From NCBI RefSeq assembly GCF_030936135.1, contig NC_082619.1, forward strand, positions 7,815,208-7,879,207: DNA of 64,000 nt, in the 5' to 3' direction. Position numbers and translations under genes: made by a program. Shown one piece after another: positions 42,163 to 55,900 of the stretch (its first letter is position 1; the number at the start of each line of letters is the position of its first letter). The notes below the pieces were generated by a model. It did not search any database and was not told where the DNA came from. It saw nothing but the letters and a program-made list of their open reading frames with translations. The stretch is from Gavia stellata (lineage: Eukaryota; Chordata; Aves; Gaviiformes; Gaviidae).

Positions 42163-42340
42163 GGGGCGGGTGTAAGGGGCTGGGGGGGGGGGATGCGGGG
42201 CGGGGAGGACCGGTGCGGGATGCCGGAGGCAGCCCGGGGATGGGCGGGCGGGGAGCGGGCACGCTTGCGCACAGAGCCGGGATGGGAGGGGAAGAGCATC
42301 CCGGGAGCTGGAGGAACCCTGTGTAGGTCCCCCCCCCCCT
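42160..42340 (-). other. ST3GAL4: Proposed ST3GAL4 first exon (5' end unknown) ending in ATG
   Basis: On the minus strand, GC-rich sequence ends CCCATG followed at once by the strong donor GTGAGT (plus ACTCAC at 42154–42159). Splicing to 26002 gives ATG GTG ACC GGC in frame with ST3GAL4. The location inside a CpG island upstream of the gene and the phase match support it as the first exon. The transcription start was not determined, so the right edge is approximate, and other first exons are possible. Confidence 0.5.
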
Positions 42341-42400
42341 CCACACACCTCTAAATCCCTTGGTAGTGGGGGGGTGAACCCCCCCCGGAATGGCCAGCGC

Positions 42401-45400
42401 ACCCCCAAAAATGCCAGCCCCCTCCCTAGGCAAAATTAAAGTGGGCTGAGCCCCCCCATCCCCTTGGCACAAATCTCCCCCCCCAAAAAAAAAACCCTAA
42501 ATAAAAGCATTTCACAATAATTTGGCCGGGGGGGGCAAAGCTTTCCCCACCCAGATTTACTGAAGCGGGGGGTTCGCCCCGTTCCCCCATCGAATCCACC
42601 GGCCGAACCTCCCTGAGATGGTGCGTGAGGCTCTGGGGATGGCTTTGCTTAAAATCATCAACTCAATATTGGGTATTTTTTCCCCCGCCCCACGCAGAGA
42701 AATTAATTCCTGGCACGGGAATGCCCCGTGCCCGGCCACCTCGCTCTCCCACGGGATTTCATTTCCATCCCATCGTCACGATGCAGAAAATCAGCAGCCG
42801 ACCCCTCGAGGCTTTTATTTCTAAGGTTCAAAATCCATCAAAATCCGCGCCGGGGCGGCTTTTTGCCAATCTCTGAGATAATCGGCGATATTAACGCTGA
42901 TTTTTAAATAGGAAATAATGTAAAATATTGGCTCCCGTAGCAGGCAGCCTGTTGCTGAAGGCAACAAAATTTATTCCCCTTTACTAGAGAAAGAGCTAGC
43001 GGGAAGGACACCAACCCCATTTGAAGACCGACGTCTCCAGCGCCAACAATATTAATTGATAAAATACCTGTTGAGCTGATGGCTCCGCTATCGCCAAGGC
43101 TAATTAAGCAACCGCATCGATATTTGAAGAGCGTCCACGCTTCGTCCCTCCGCCTACGTAGGATGGGGTTTCCTTGCTGGCAAGACACGAGGTAATGGGG
43201 CAGAGTTTTACCCGTGGTGACAGGCAAGCCCGTCGTAATTAAGATTTAATTGCCAGCGGCTCATAGACAATCCTGGGGTAATTATTGGGGCCGCAGCTCA
43301 GTGGGGGGAGCTGGGATTTGCTCGAAGGATATTTAGACCCTTCGGTCTCTTGGGTTCCCCTGCTAGGTTTATTGCATCTGAAAACAATAAATGGCGTTCA
43401 ATAAAACTCCAGCAATAATAATGCATCCCAAATGTCTATTTTTACCATGCCCCCAAGACAGAATATTAAAAGAGGCTGCAAAGCTTCGCTTCCCAGGATC
43501 TTCTCGGTCCCCAGCTCCCTCCCGCCAGTGATGGTGGGATGGGCTCGTTTTGGGGTGATGGACTCCATCCCGGAGCATCTCCCCACAGCCACAGCCTGCG
43601 GCAGCATCAGGAGCCCCGAGAGCAGAATAAAAGCCCACGCGGAGACGGAAACCTGGCATCAGGGAGCTGCTCCAGCTCCACGTCTCCCACGTGAGCTGCC
43701 CTGCCCGGATCTCAGTGCCGAGAGGTCTCGGTGCTGTGGCTTGAGCTTCACCAAGGTTTGGGGAAACGACGGGGATCCCATGCCAAGCGGTGAACACCGG
43801 TTGTGTCCATCCCATGGGAACCTCGGGACATCTAAGCGCACCAGTCGTGCATCCACGGGGCAGGGACGGGGCGCCTGCTTTGCCTACTCGCACCTTGGGT
43901 GACCCATCTCCCAAGGGACCCCTTGGGTGGACCCAAAGACCAGCAAAGAGCTTCCAGCGGCCACCGCAGCTCCAGCAGACGACGCGTTTTTAAAACCCAC
44001 CAGAAAATACCGCGCTTCGGAAACGTATTTGCTGCCTTAGCAGAATGCCACGAGTGTTTGCTGGGTAGCTAGTCATTGCTAATGACTACACCCTGCCCTA
44101 ATATTTAATTTACAAAGGATAAATTGCCAGTTAGATTAATTCAGCATGATGAGCGCGGAGTAATTTGGAGAAGAAAAAGGCAGGGGGGGAGAAATCCTGG
44201 CTGTCTGAGAAGTGAATTTGTAACGAGCTCTGCCACCACCCGCTCCAAAGCTATTCGGAAATCACATCAATAGAACAGTTTAGAAAACGCCCCGGCTGCA
44301 GCGGCGAGGAACGGGGAGCGTTTTCTTGCCCCACGAGCGCGCAGGCAGAGGTTTTGCCATCACAGGATGGCCTTACACCATCACACCGCAGCCGAAACGC
44401 TCCCGAAAGGGTGCCGAGGAGAAAGCAGGAGCCAGGCGAGCGCGGATCTATTAATAAGGGAGGAGGGGGATGCCCTCGGCCAGGCTCGCAGCATCTGCTC
44501 GAGAGGGACAAGAATGGGGCGATTCATGCCCAGCACAAGCCGGCTTTGTCCTGCCGACCACCTCGGGCTCACCCTTCCTCAACCCATAGCCTAGAAACAT
44601 CGCCTGGCTTCGCAAACCCAGCCCCAGGACCTCAATAAATCCTTCGGAGGCTCCAGGCATAGAGCCCTCAAAACGCATCCCCCCTGCCCTCTTCTCTTGG
44701 GGCAGGCAGGGACAGCCCCTATCCCGGGCTCCACGTTATCCCCCCTGCTCCCAAAGGAGATGGGTGATGGCCAGGCAGCGCGCTTTCTCGTCTCCCAGGA
44801 GAAAGGATTCCTCCAGCAGGAATAGACAGATGGGCTGGGGAAGATGGGCTGCTCAGTCGTCTGTCGCAGCCCTCGGAAAGTCTATTTTCAAAACAGTTTT
44901 GTTGGGATTTTTTAATACCTGAAGAACAGGGAAGCTTCCTGGGTGTCAGGATGGTCCCATCTGTTCTTTAACCATCTCCATTCCTGGGCTGACCTAGGTG
45001 GGTACATAGAACCGTGATGTTCCCTCACCCAGGGAGACCATGCTCCCTCTCAGCACAGAAAACGCGCTGGTATCGAAAAAAATTCATCCCTTTCCCTTAG
45101 CAACTTAAAACCTAAGGACGCAGAGAGCCAGGGGACAGCCAACCACGCTGATCATCTCCAGATCCACTCCTACAGCAGCTCCTCAGCTCCTAAAATCAAC
45201 TCTGGCCCCAGACGTGCTCTGCTCAGAAGATGGGTACATCTAAAACAAGAGATCACCTTACCCCAGCTTTCTTACCACGCGTGGTATTTTTGCAGAGCAA
45301 TAAGAAAAGGTGGCTGCATCCAGATGCTCTGCCTCTCCCCTCCTGCTACAAGGTACCAGGGAACTGCCTGACCTGAATATTTATTAATCGGATGAGCCGA

Positions 45401-46599
45401 ACAAAGCCCCGGCCATCTCTGATGATGCTGCTTGCGAACCAGCCGGCTCTGGACTGCTCCATGGCAGGGCAGCGCTGCGGCACGCCGAGCAGCCCTGCGA
45501 ACTACAGATCACACCCGGTTTTCCGCCCCCCACCAGCAAAAAAAACCCAACAACCCCTCTTAGAGCTCAATGCGTTGAAAGGAGTAAATAACTGGGGTAG
45601 CTGGCAAGATGATTCCTGCAATTACATCCCTGGTTACCCGCCGACCAGAAACCAGAGCCCCTCCTTGGCAGCAAAAACTCATGAAGTTTTCAGAGGTCGG
45701 TGTCCGGCGGAGAAGATGGAGGGAAAGCGATGGCTGGGTCGGCGGCTCAAGCTTCTCTGTACATAGAAATCGCTTTTTCCCCCACCGCAACGGGCAGCTC
45801 TCGCCAGGTGACGGCCTGAGGAGTATTTAAACAGAGCGGAGCAGTGAGGAAGAAGTCAGCATCTCACTGAAAGAGGAAGAAAAACCTCACCAAAGCTGGG
45901 AACTGGCAGCAAAGTCATCCACGATGTCGGGAGGCTCCTCTGCCGGGACCCTTCAGCTGCAGGAAGGCATTTACTGTCCTGCCAGAAGGAAAAGCAAATC
46001 TTATTTTACATTTTGCTTTTCTTTTTTTAAAAAGAAGTCTGTCTCAGGGAGGGGCTGCCCTTTTAAATGAGCTCATTTAAGGCAGATACATGACTAATTA
46101 GCAGGGTAGAGGTGACGGCTCTGAGGCCGGGGAACCAGGCAGCACGCACAGTCGCGTTGGCCTTTGCGGAGCCCGCAGCGGCCCGCGAGAGGCGAGGACT
46201 TGGGTTAGTCATTTGATTTATTTGGAGCGAGAAACCCCTCCCTGCCCCAGGAAAGCTGCAATCCCCACTCCCGGGGGTAAATGTGGAGGAACTAAGTGAA
46301 GCTTTGACCCCTCCGGCTGCCTACTCCGCCTCGGGGCTGAGATTTGGTGGCAGGGGCTGTCTTTTGGGTGGAGAAGAGGGATGCACACAGACCCTCCCTG
46401 CCCAAAGCCCTCTGCTCACTGCATCCCAGAGGCGCCCAGTCCGGTGCTACGACACCGGTAAAAAGCGGCACACTAAAAAGGGTTACTCAATCCGTGTTTT
46501 AATTGACTTGAGCGGAAGGAATGGTTTCCATAGCAATGGGCCATCAGCCCCAATTTGTACAAAATCAGAGTTAAAAAAAATAAAAGCACCAAAACCTTT
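42401..46599. other. Intergenic region between ST3GAL4 and DCPS
   Basis: About 4.2 kb without a recognisable gene. A/T-rich stretches with TAAT words lie at 42,870–43,280 and 44,030–44,170. The remainder is ordinary mixed sequence. Confidence 0.65.
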
Positions 46600-46662
46600 T
46601 AAAAAAACCCCCCAAACGGGCATTTATTAAAAATAAAAAGATACAAAAGGGCCTCTGCCAGC
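46600..46662 (-). other. DCPS: DCPS 3' untranslated region (short)
   Basis: Only about 60 bases separate the stop codon from the expected cleavage point. The sequence is T-rich on the coding strand and contains AATAAA, with G/T-rich sequence downstream of the signal. Confidence 0.6.
46623..46628 (-). promoter_or_regulatory. DCPS polyadenylation signal AATAAA
   Basis: Plus-strand TTTATT lies 35 bases beyond the stop codon on the minus strand. A G/T-rich element follows around 46,570–46,610, as expected for a cleavage site. Confidence 0.65.
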
Positions 46663-46929
46663 TCACACTCTTCCTGCCTCCTGGAATTTCTTAAACAGAA
46701 GTTCATCAGCCCGAAGGGCGAAGGTCAAAGCCCGTTTCTGGTAGTACATGGAGTCCAACGCCAGGTTGTCAATCACGTCTGCCAGGAGATGGGCTCTCTC
46801 GACAGAGCTGCCCGGGGCATCGTAGCCCAGGGCGGTGAAATGCACGTGCAGGTGGTAGTAGGAGGGTTGGTAATGCAGGTAGATTCGCAGCTGGGATCCA
46901 GGCACACCGAAGCGCTTCGCTACGGCCTC
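46663..46929 (-). CDS. DCPS: DCPS last coding exon with HIT motif and stop
   Basis: Eighty-eight residues, from [20 protein letters not shown] to FQEAGRV, then TGA. The triad His-Leu-His-Val-His is complete at 46840–46854, with the middle histidine (46846–46848) being the expected nucleophile. The very C-terminus differs in sequence from human, as is common there. Confidence 0.96.
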   Translation of the reverse strand, partial: EAVAKRFGVPGSQLRIYLHYQPSYYHLHVHFTALGYDAPGSSVERAHLLADVIDNLALDSMYYQKRALTFALRADELLFKKFQEAGRV

Positions 46930-49900
46930 CTAAGGGGGGAAAAAAAAATAAATAATACACAGGTCAGGACCAGCAACGTGCAGGGAGGGCACGGGGCGGC
47001 TGGGGGCAGGCAGCGCATGGACAGACAGACCTTGCAAGGGACAGAAAGGAGCATCCCTGGATGGCACAAAAGGCAGAGAGAAAGGCAGAAGTGATTTCTG
47101 CCTCCTCCATCCTCAAAGCAAGGGAGAGGGAGAAGCCGGGAAGGACAGAGCTCTTCCCCATCCTCTGTGTCAGCCTCCGCAGGGATGGAGCAATTCTTCC
47201 GGCTGCCCCACTTCTCTCCCTCCGTGACAGGACGTGCTCTCCGCTCGTATCGTTTTCCCTTCCACCCTTATCGCTTTGGCTCACTCGGCAAGTTACGGGA
47301 ATCCTGTTACCAGCCGGTGTAATTAAAGCTATAAACAGCAACAGCAAACTCCGGCACGCTGGCTTGGTTCGCTGCTCAGCGCACTGCAATCCCCTGACTA
47401 ATCTCTTAATTAATCTCCGCTTTCCCCAGTGCAATTACTTTCCAAATTTCTAACGCAGTGAAGGAAAGAGAAGCTATCGCGCGTCCATCTACCAAGCACA
47501 CCCCGTCACGGGGCTGGAAAAAACTCGTCGGCCAGTGAAAACAGTCAAGGGGTTGGGAAGGAAGTTATCAATATGGGGAGGACAGGGCTAGGCTCCGGCA
47601 GCTCACTGCTAACGGGGAAATATGGAGCACCCCTGAAACTCCTCGAATGCAGCACAGCTTTCCAATGCCCCGGGGGAAGGTGCTGACGGAGCAGGGACAG
47701 GGGTCTCCGGGCAGAGATGCTAGAGAGGACAGCGCAGCCCCGGTTCGTGACATACTGTCATCTCTCGGTTACTGGTCCCTACGCAGATGCTGTGCACGGG
47801 TCGGTGGGGCAGCTGCCGGAGAACGCAGGCAGCAACCTTGCAGCAGGCAGACCATGCTCTCCCTGGCCAAGAGAGCAGCGTCAGACGGGCCTCGCGCTCA
47901 CCTTGCCTTCTTGCAAGATGTTCCTCAGCAGCGGGAGGTGCTCAGCGGTGAGGTCCCGAAGCGATTTGACCTCCCGGCGATGAATGAGGGCTATCAGGTA
48001 GAGGTCATCCAGCTGCAGAGAGCGAGAGAGATAAAGGATGGTGACAAAGGTGACCACAGAAAGGGCAGACGGAGGCACGAGGACTTGGGACCTGACACAG
48101 CAACCGCGGCTTTCCAGGCTGTGTTACGAGGGATTACCTGCCGTTGTGTTTAACCCACACCCAAGCTGGGTGGAATGCAGCATGAATCACCCAGTACGAG
48201 ATGAGCTCACTCACAAACCTACTGCACCTCAAAGTATCATTTCTGGATAAATAATTGGGTTTTGTCCACGAATAACCGGAAGAGGACAGCTTCACCCCAA
48301 TCGATAAACAGCAGGATCACAAATATCTTCTCAGCTTTAAAGGCAGATCGATCGATCAACCCTTTTCTACCGTAAACACAGCACTTGCTGTTGCCCTTGC
48401 TTGTTCACAACACCTCCCTAAGCATCTCAAAAACATCGTCCCCGTGCAGACTGAGGCTAGCAGAAAAGGTGCAGGCACCCACCCCGCTACGTGGGGGAAA
48501 CTGAGGCCCGAGCCCAGGAGGCCGTGGGGTCTGCCAGCAACCCCCATGCGCAGACGCCGCGCCGAGCACGGCCTTTTCTGCAGAGCAAGCGAGCGGTTTA
48601 TCTCCATGCTCCGATGAGGATTTACAGTGAATTGCAGCGGCCAAAACTGCAACTGCAGATTTTTCCGAGTGAAAAGCTTCCTATATTTCCACTGTGCAAA
48701 TAGCCGGCCACTTTCCAGTCGTGCCAGTTCTATAAATAACTATTTTCAAGAGCTAATCAGTCACTGGACAACCCCAGTGCAGTAAAATACAGCCGTTCAG
48801 CAGCTCTCAGCCTGACCTCTGGCATCTCCCGAAGCACTTACCAAACTCAATGTTTAACAAGACGTAGGGTTGTGGATCGTTACACTTTAAAAAAATAAAA
48901 ATCCCCATCTCCTTCAGCTCAGTTAGCGGCTTTCTAATATAATCACTGCAAAGCAAAGGGTTTAGATATTTGAGACCCAGCAGATCTTTTCAGAGCTGCG
49001 AGAAACCCATCTGGCTATTTGGAAACAGATGATTGTGCCAAAAGATGCTCTCAGGACCCTGTCTCGGGGCTCTCAAACACGAAGCTGCTATTCGCACCCA
49101 GCCAGCACAGCAATGCTCATGGTTGGGTTTGATTCCCAAAGCAGCCTGTGCACAGCTCCGGAAAAAGACTGCGTATCAGCTTGTCCTCTTCGGATCAGGG
49201 CTGGCTGGCGGGAGGAAAAGCAAACATCTCTTCTCCTTAGAACAACATCTGCATGTTGCTGTTTGAAACAAATAAGCCTGTTGCTAAAAAGGCCCTGAAT
49301 GATGTCATGCCGGGCATCGTTTCAGGCAACGCCTCGAGGCTCCTGCGGGTTTGAAACCAATTCAAAAGAAGTGGGGGGAAGAAAACCCACACCAAAAAAA
49401 AAAAAAATTAGAAAAACCCTGAGAAACCTACTCAAACCACTATCAAGGTTGGGCAGCAGGAGCTGACACAGCACCCAGAAGGTCGAGGCTGGCAGCAAGC
49501 ATGCAGATGCAAATGAGAAATCTTCCTCTTGTCAGTCAACCTGAAATAATTACAGGTGAATTCGCAGCATTTGCAGGCAAGGCACTAAGCTACTGCAAAG
49601 CGATGCTGTTGAAGGGATTTCTAAGGGGAGGCTTGGAGAGTCCCGCTGGGAGCTCTGTCTCACTTCCCTAATTTAATTTAGTCGCCTTGCCGGTTCGGTG
49701 GGACGCAGCAGAAGGAACCGGTGCTCGCAGGCAGCCCTGGGGCTGCCGGGATCAGCTCCGGCTCGGCATCACCCACAGCCAAGAAGAAATTCCTTGGCTC
49801 AAAGGCAGAAGTCAACAGCCCTTGCTGGGATGCTGGCTCGCCTGCCTGGGAAAGAGACAGGCAACGCGAAGGTCCCGGATGGCCCCCGGGATGACGACGC

Positions 49901-52900
49901 TCTTGTTGCAGACAGCAGCCGTTGGGAAGAAATCAAGAAGATCCTGTTCAGCGTACCAAGAGGCAACAGCAGCACAGGGAAACCTCCCCTAAAGAAAAAT
50001 CCTACCATTTAAGCGCTCCCTGACCATGCAAGACGCGGATACAGCAGGTCTCTGGAGAAAGCTAAGCACAATTTTTAGCCCCTCCGTCTCCAATCCTGAG
50101 TTGCGAAGCTTAGTTGTGGTGAGCAAGGGTTTACACTGAGGCTTTGCTCAAAGCAAGGGAAGGGGCAGCGTGCCGCACTTTTTCGGATTCCTAAATACTG
50201 CCACCCTGAAAGTAAAGGGCACTGAACAAGGCACGGTGGCGTGAGCACGACTGCAAGCTTGCCGTGCGTCACTCCAGGAAGGAGGTCGTGCCTCCCCATG
50301 AACAAGCAGAAATTCAAGCCTGGTTACCCCATCACAGCTTGACAAGGGATTTTTGGAGTAGCTCACCTACGGGGAATTCAGTACGGGGAATTCACGGTGG
50401 TGACCAGAGACTACCCTGCAGTGACTTACTCATCCATCCTCCCCAGTCATTGCCCCAGGCAACTCAGCACCAGACCAGAAACAGGTACTCCTGATGCCCA
50501 GCACCGAAATACAGAATCGTGTTGCCCACGAGCAGGCTCCTGTTCCCACTTTCTTTTTTTTTTTTTTTTTTTTTCACTTTTTAGTTCCCATTTCTACATT
50601 TTACTCATACAGTAACTCCCCCCCCCGCCACCCACAGAAGCATTTTGAGGATCAGAAACACGAGGGGGACTTTTTTTTGACTCCACCGACTTCAAGGGGT
50701 ACACGTGTGGAGTTTCACCTCCCCAGGCACATCCCCAGAAGTAGAGCACAAAAGGGAGCCGGAACCCAAGGAAATAATGAGCCACTCAATTTAGGATTAC
50801 AGCCTCAGCTTAAAAAACCTCTGCATTTCAACAAGTGGCACTCCCATGAGGGGTTAAGCAGCTGCTCATAAGCTAACAACCATCTGCTTAATATTGTGTG
50901 GAGGAGAGTTAATTGCAGCAACCAAAGGACAACACATCTGCCTGGTCTGCGCCTAAAGTTTAGGCTTGGAAAAAAAAAAACCAAACAAGTTCAGCGGGAA
51001 CAAATACGCAGCTGGATTTAGGTTCAAACACATCACAACAACATTTGGGCTAATACAGAAAAGAGAAAGCGAAGCTAATAAAGAAATTACCCAGCAGCAG
51101 GGAGAAGAGCCTGTGTTTTGCAGTGTCCGCAATTAGCACGTGATAAAAGGCCCTGGCAATATCATCACCTAATGACAGTGCGAACAGGAAGGACACATTC
51201 CCCTACTAAAACTTTCATTAGCATGCTATTAGTAGTACCAAGGTGGACATTTCCTCTGGACAAGCAGCATCCCTTCAAAGGTAAGGGGAGCAAACGAACC
51301 TGGTTTTGATTCCACTTAAAATCTGGAACTAGAACAAAGCCATTGCAAGGATCTGGGTTTTCATGGATGATTCGATCGGCTTCAGCTTTCTTCTCCAGGA
51401 TGTTATACACCCACTGAAAGAGAAATATGTGATTTATAAACCAGCAGAGAAAAAAACCCCACCACCTCAAGCATATTTACCACAGGCTCATGGATTAGCG
51501 CTTATTTGCTTCAAGTAGAATATTAAAAGCAACAACTTGATTTTAAGCCGACCAAATAATTTCATGGCTGATAACATTTATAGTTAATTATCCATAAAAC
51601 CCTCCAACAACAAATTCCAGGCTATTATGAGTACTTCAGTGAAAAGATACCCCCCTGCTCCTGCTGCATGACACTGCGCCGCCAGCTAGCTAAATTATTC
51701 GGGGATTTTTGTTTTCCTCGCAAGCATTTAGAACTGGTCATGGCCAAAGATGAGATATTGAACAGAGATGATTTAGCCCAATGTAGGAATAGTTGCATTT
51801 GCCCCTAAGAGGATTTGGAGATAAATTCTCCCTGATGGGGTCTAGCAATACTCCAACCAGACCTGGCTGCTTTACGTAGCGAGCAACAGAGCTGCTGCAA
51901 GCACTAAATATCCTGAGGGGCAGCAGCATCCCTCCTCCGTGCTCCCACCGGCTGGCAACGGACAGGTACAGGCATTCAGACAGATCAACCACCAGCACGA
52001 GCAGCTCTGAGCACACCAGACCCCAGCAAGGCAGGCAACGGTGGAAGCCAGCTCTTGTGGGACTCAGCAGACGCCTCTCACAGCACCACAGGGCTGTTTG
52101 CAGCTTTTTACTTCCCAGCCTGCACCGAAACCTTTACAGCTAGGTCTAGGAAGGGAACTTGGCTGATTCTTTTTTCCCCATTCAAAAAGGAAGGAGCAGA
52201 TCACTTGCAAGCCTGAGATTGAATGCGGCTCTGGCTGCTGGCAGCCAGCGCTCGCCGGGCGAATACGAAGGGCCTGTGTTTTCTTGGGCAATGCACATCT
52301 CTCGGTTTCCTGGCTGATTAGAAAAGGGCTCACCGCTCTTCTTCGATACTTAAAGCTTCAGCCCCCAGCCTGCCTGTAATCCCTGCTCTGGTTATCCGCC
52401 CGTGCCCCTCCTTCAAAGCAAAGCACCATCCAAAGAAGCTTCAGCTATGAAATGGAAGAGACCAGGGATAAGTGACAGAGTAAGACCAGCAGAAAGCACC
52501 TTTGCTTTTCCTGTCTCCCAACCTGAGCTTGAACATCCTTCTTTATGCCTCCAAAACGCACTTTATGCTCTAGCTTAAGTACTGGTGTGCCAAGGGAGTC
52601 CCCAGCCAGGTCCCTAGAAGATAAGGCAGCAGAAAATGGCTAGAGCTTGAAAGCTGAAACCATTTTGAAACATCATTTTCCCCATCAAGTTTAGGTACGA
52701 AACATTTTGGTTGCCCCAGGTGGGCAAGGAAGATGCAGCCAGTCTTGCAGACACACCAAGCGAGGTGGGTCAGTGGATGCCATGCACACCAGACACTCAA
52801 GATAAAAAGACAGCCCTTTAGGGCAACTTTGTCAAGAGTTTAATTAATCTAATCAAAACTTAGGATCATTGTGAACTGACCTGAATATATCCTTAGGGAG

Positions 52901-55900
52901 AAACCAACCTCTCCTCCCTCAATCTGTTTTTTTGCTTAAATTTCTGGTCTTTTCCTAGCAACAACATCTTAGAGAAGATTAGATTCTCAAAGCCATTTTG
53001 GAAAGCACGGCACAAGATCGCTGTGCTCTGTGACCCTGGAAGAAAAGCAGGGCATGAAGCTTAGCAGGAAATGAAAGTTTGCCCTTTGGTTTTGTTGGGT
53101 TTTTTTTTATGCCTGCCCTTTTCACAAGTGCCAAGCTATCAGTGCCCTAAATAAGTTCACTGATCAGGTGAGCTCAATTTTAAACCCAACACTACCTCAT
53201 GTGATGGGCAGATCATCAGCTGACTGCTCTTGCTGTTTCCAGCACAAGCCTGACGAGGACAACATGTCCAGAGACTGGCACCACAATAAAACTATTATAC
53301 TGAAAGCATCCACGCTTTACATCCTCCAGCAGAAAACAGAGACGCTTCTGTAGTCCGCCGATATTTCTGTTACCCTTCACATTTCCCCTTCCGTTCGTCA
53401 AAACCAGTTAGACAAAGACAAGAAACTGCATTATCAAATCACAGACGTTAAGGACTGACTGTGCTGACTATGATTTCTCAGCAGATGCTCCTGATGGTCA
53501 CCAGGAATATGTTTCCATGTACAGAAATCAGCTCGCAAGCGTTCGGTGGCAGAGGCAGAGAGTGAGAGCTCAAGTAACTTCTGAAGTTTCCTGGTGTAGC
53601 AGCTGCCTTAACAGCCTTCAGAGCAAAAGCACAAGAGAAAACATTCGTGCAGGTTGCTGTCTGGTGGAAACACGCTCTTGTCTTTCTCCAGCTAATAAAT
53701 GCTGCCTGTGTGCTATTGGTGTTGCAGCCTGGCTGCCGGCAAGAAAGCTAAATGATGGAGAAAAGCAGGCGGGCGAAGAGTAATTGAGCGCGCACTGCAG
53801 CTTGCAAGGTGCCTTCTGGTACGAGTCTCAAAGCAGGATTCACGTTCATCTGCAAGCGATTAGAAAACAGACATCGCAACAGTGAACGCTGTTAACTGTT
53901 CTGCTGCTGTTTAAGGCAGCAGGGACGAGGTGTGGGATATACCCAAGGCCTGTGGTTGGTTGGTATTTGGGGTTTATTTTTAATGGATAGCCTCAGCAGA
54001 CCCAGGATTTATTCCCCCTTCTGCACAGGCTGGCATGAATTGGTCCCTACAGACTTGTGTTCCTTCAGTCTCTAAAGAAGACAGATAGGGAAAGGAATGA
54101 TGAAAAAGGATATAAAACAAGAAAAAAGTCCGTGGCTGCTGCCTGGGGCAAGAAGGACACTAAAAGCACAGCTTTGCCGCATGGAATACGGACCGAAGGG
54201 CTGAATGGCAGAGGAGCTGTAGGCAAAGCCCGAGGAGTGAGTTGCGATGCAGGAATCCAAGCGGAATCTGTGCCTTCCCATTTCCACAACACCCAAGAGA
54301 CTCCTAAAAAGCACAGCGAACCGCATCAACGCCCAGGGAGCCACCCTCGGAAAGGAGGAGGAACGCCCCAGCACAGCAAGTCTCCAGAAACCTTGGGAAA
54401 GGGAACTTTGGATATGTTTCTCTGCAAAGGCGGAGAAGGACGCCCCAGAGGACAGGAGGATGGGAACACCAGGGAGAAAGAGAGCCCTGTTTAGCATTGC
54501 TTAGCTTACTTCAGAGATCAGCCAGCCTCAAGAAAGTGCAGTAGATGAGGGGATGCATTCAGGCAGCATCACAACGCAGGACCAGCAGAAATAATCCGCA
54601 GCTAGTTGTGTTTGAGAAGCAGGCTGGCCAGCTAGATGAGAGGGTGCGGTAGGGCAGAGCTGACAACACGCTGATGGAGCAACGAACAGGGAGACGGGCA
54701 GAGCGCTCCCAACTCTTCTGCCTCCAATCTGGGCTTTGGAGGAGACAGCTGACAGCCCAGCACGTTAAAGGAGACCAGAGACGTCCATCTCTGCAGAGGG
54801 GAAGCAGTGGGACCCATACCTGGATGCTGAAGCTCTGGGACTGGATGAAGGGCAGCGTTATGTTCTTGTAATCCTCCCAGGTTTCACGGATGAGGTGCAC
54901 TTCTTGACGGAGGTATTTCTGAAGGTGTTTCTCCGTGGCGGGGTACACCACTGTGGTTTTTATCTCTAGAAACACAAAGCATTTACTGAGTTACCATCAC
55001 AGACGAAACCCACATTACTTCCTTCAGTCACGACACATCTGTTTTCCCTTCCAATAAATGCCACACTAACACGTTCTGAAAAGGTACCATTAAAATAGCA
55101 GAGTTGGGGAGAAGGGACATGGAAAGCAAACAAGTGCTTTAACCTCTTGGGCTGCCACTGCCTTTCTCAAGGAAGAATAAGCTGACAACAAAGCCAGGGC
55201 CTGTCTTTCCAGTTCAGGTGGAAGAGTCCGCTGTCTGAAAGGTTTCCTTCCCACACTCGCTCTTTCAGGCGTATCAGCAACATCAGGGCAGAGCCAGGGC
55301 TCCCAGGGAAGAGCCTGTGTGCAGTCAACAACCAGGACAGAAACACAACCCCAGGGGCAGAGACGCATCTTCCTCATACTTAAATCCGAAGCTCATGGGA
55401 TGTTATCGAGCGAGCACCCAGCAGCTTTCTCCAGCCACAAAAACCAGACGTCACGTGAGCTGCAAGCAGTGAGGCCAGCACAAGGAGCAGCTCCTTCCCA
55501 GAGCTCTCAGCCATCAGGATGCTCGGTCTCAAGCCCCGAGCGCAGAAGGCAAAGAGGTCGAGGGCACAGGGACAGATCCACAGCAAACGGTGCGGGCTGA
55601 TGGGTCAACAAGGCACGGGGTGAGCTGAGGAAAGAGGGCCGAGCGATTCCCCTGCACCAGCCAACAAACAAAGAGCATTTAGCTGTTTACTCTAGCAAAA
55701 GGAAAACAATTTCTGTTTACTTCGAGATTAAAACTTCGCTGCATAATTTTTGTGGCATTGAACAGGATGCAATTGCGCACCTCGTCAACCTGGCAGCTTT
55801 GACCTCGGCTGCAGTAAGTCTTACGCGCGGTGGTAAAACAGAAAATATCCCACTTTGGCTGAGAATAGATGTGCGATACAGAGCCTGCCACAACTTCAAG

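Larger units (their letters stand above)
41280..42400 (-). promoter_or_regulatory. CpG island and probable ST3GAL4 promoter
   Basis: GC-rich and CpG-rich DNA with several GGGCGG-type boxes (for example 42163–42170, 42195–42206 and 42240–42256) around the proposed first exon. No TATA box was seen at a convincing position. GC boxes without TATA fit a housekeeping-type promoter. Boundaries are by eye. Confidence 0.5.

Noticed and set aside
41494-42472. Minus-strand frames of 304 and 261 codons over the CpG island
   Set aside because: Proline- and glycine-rich translations of C and G runs, out of frame with the proposed ST3GAL4 start.
50554-50574. Poly-T run as the tail of a processed pseudogene on the minus strand
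   Set aside because: The adjoining sequence matches no gene I recognise and no target-site duplication was seen.
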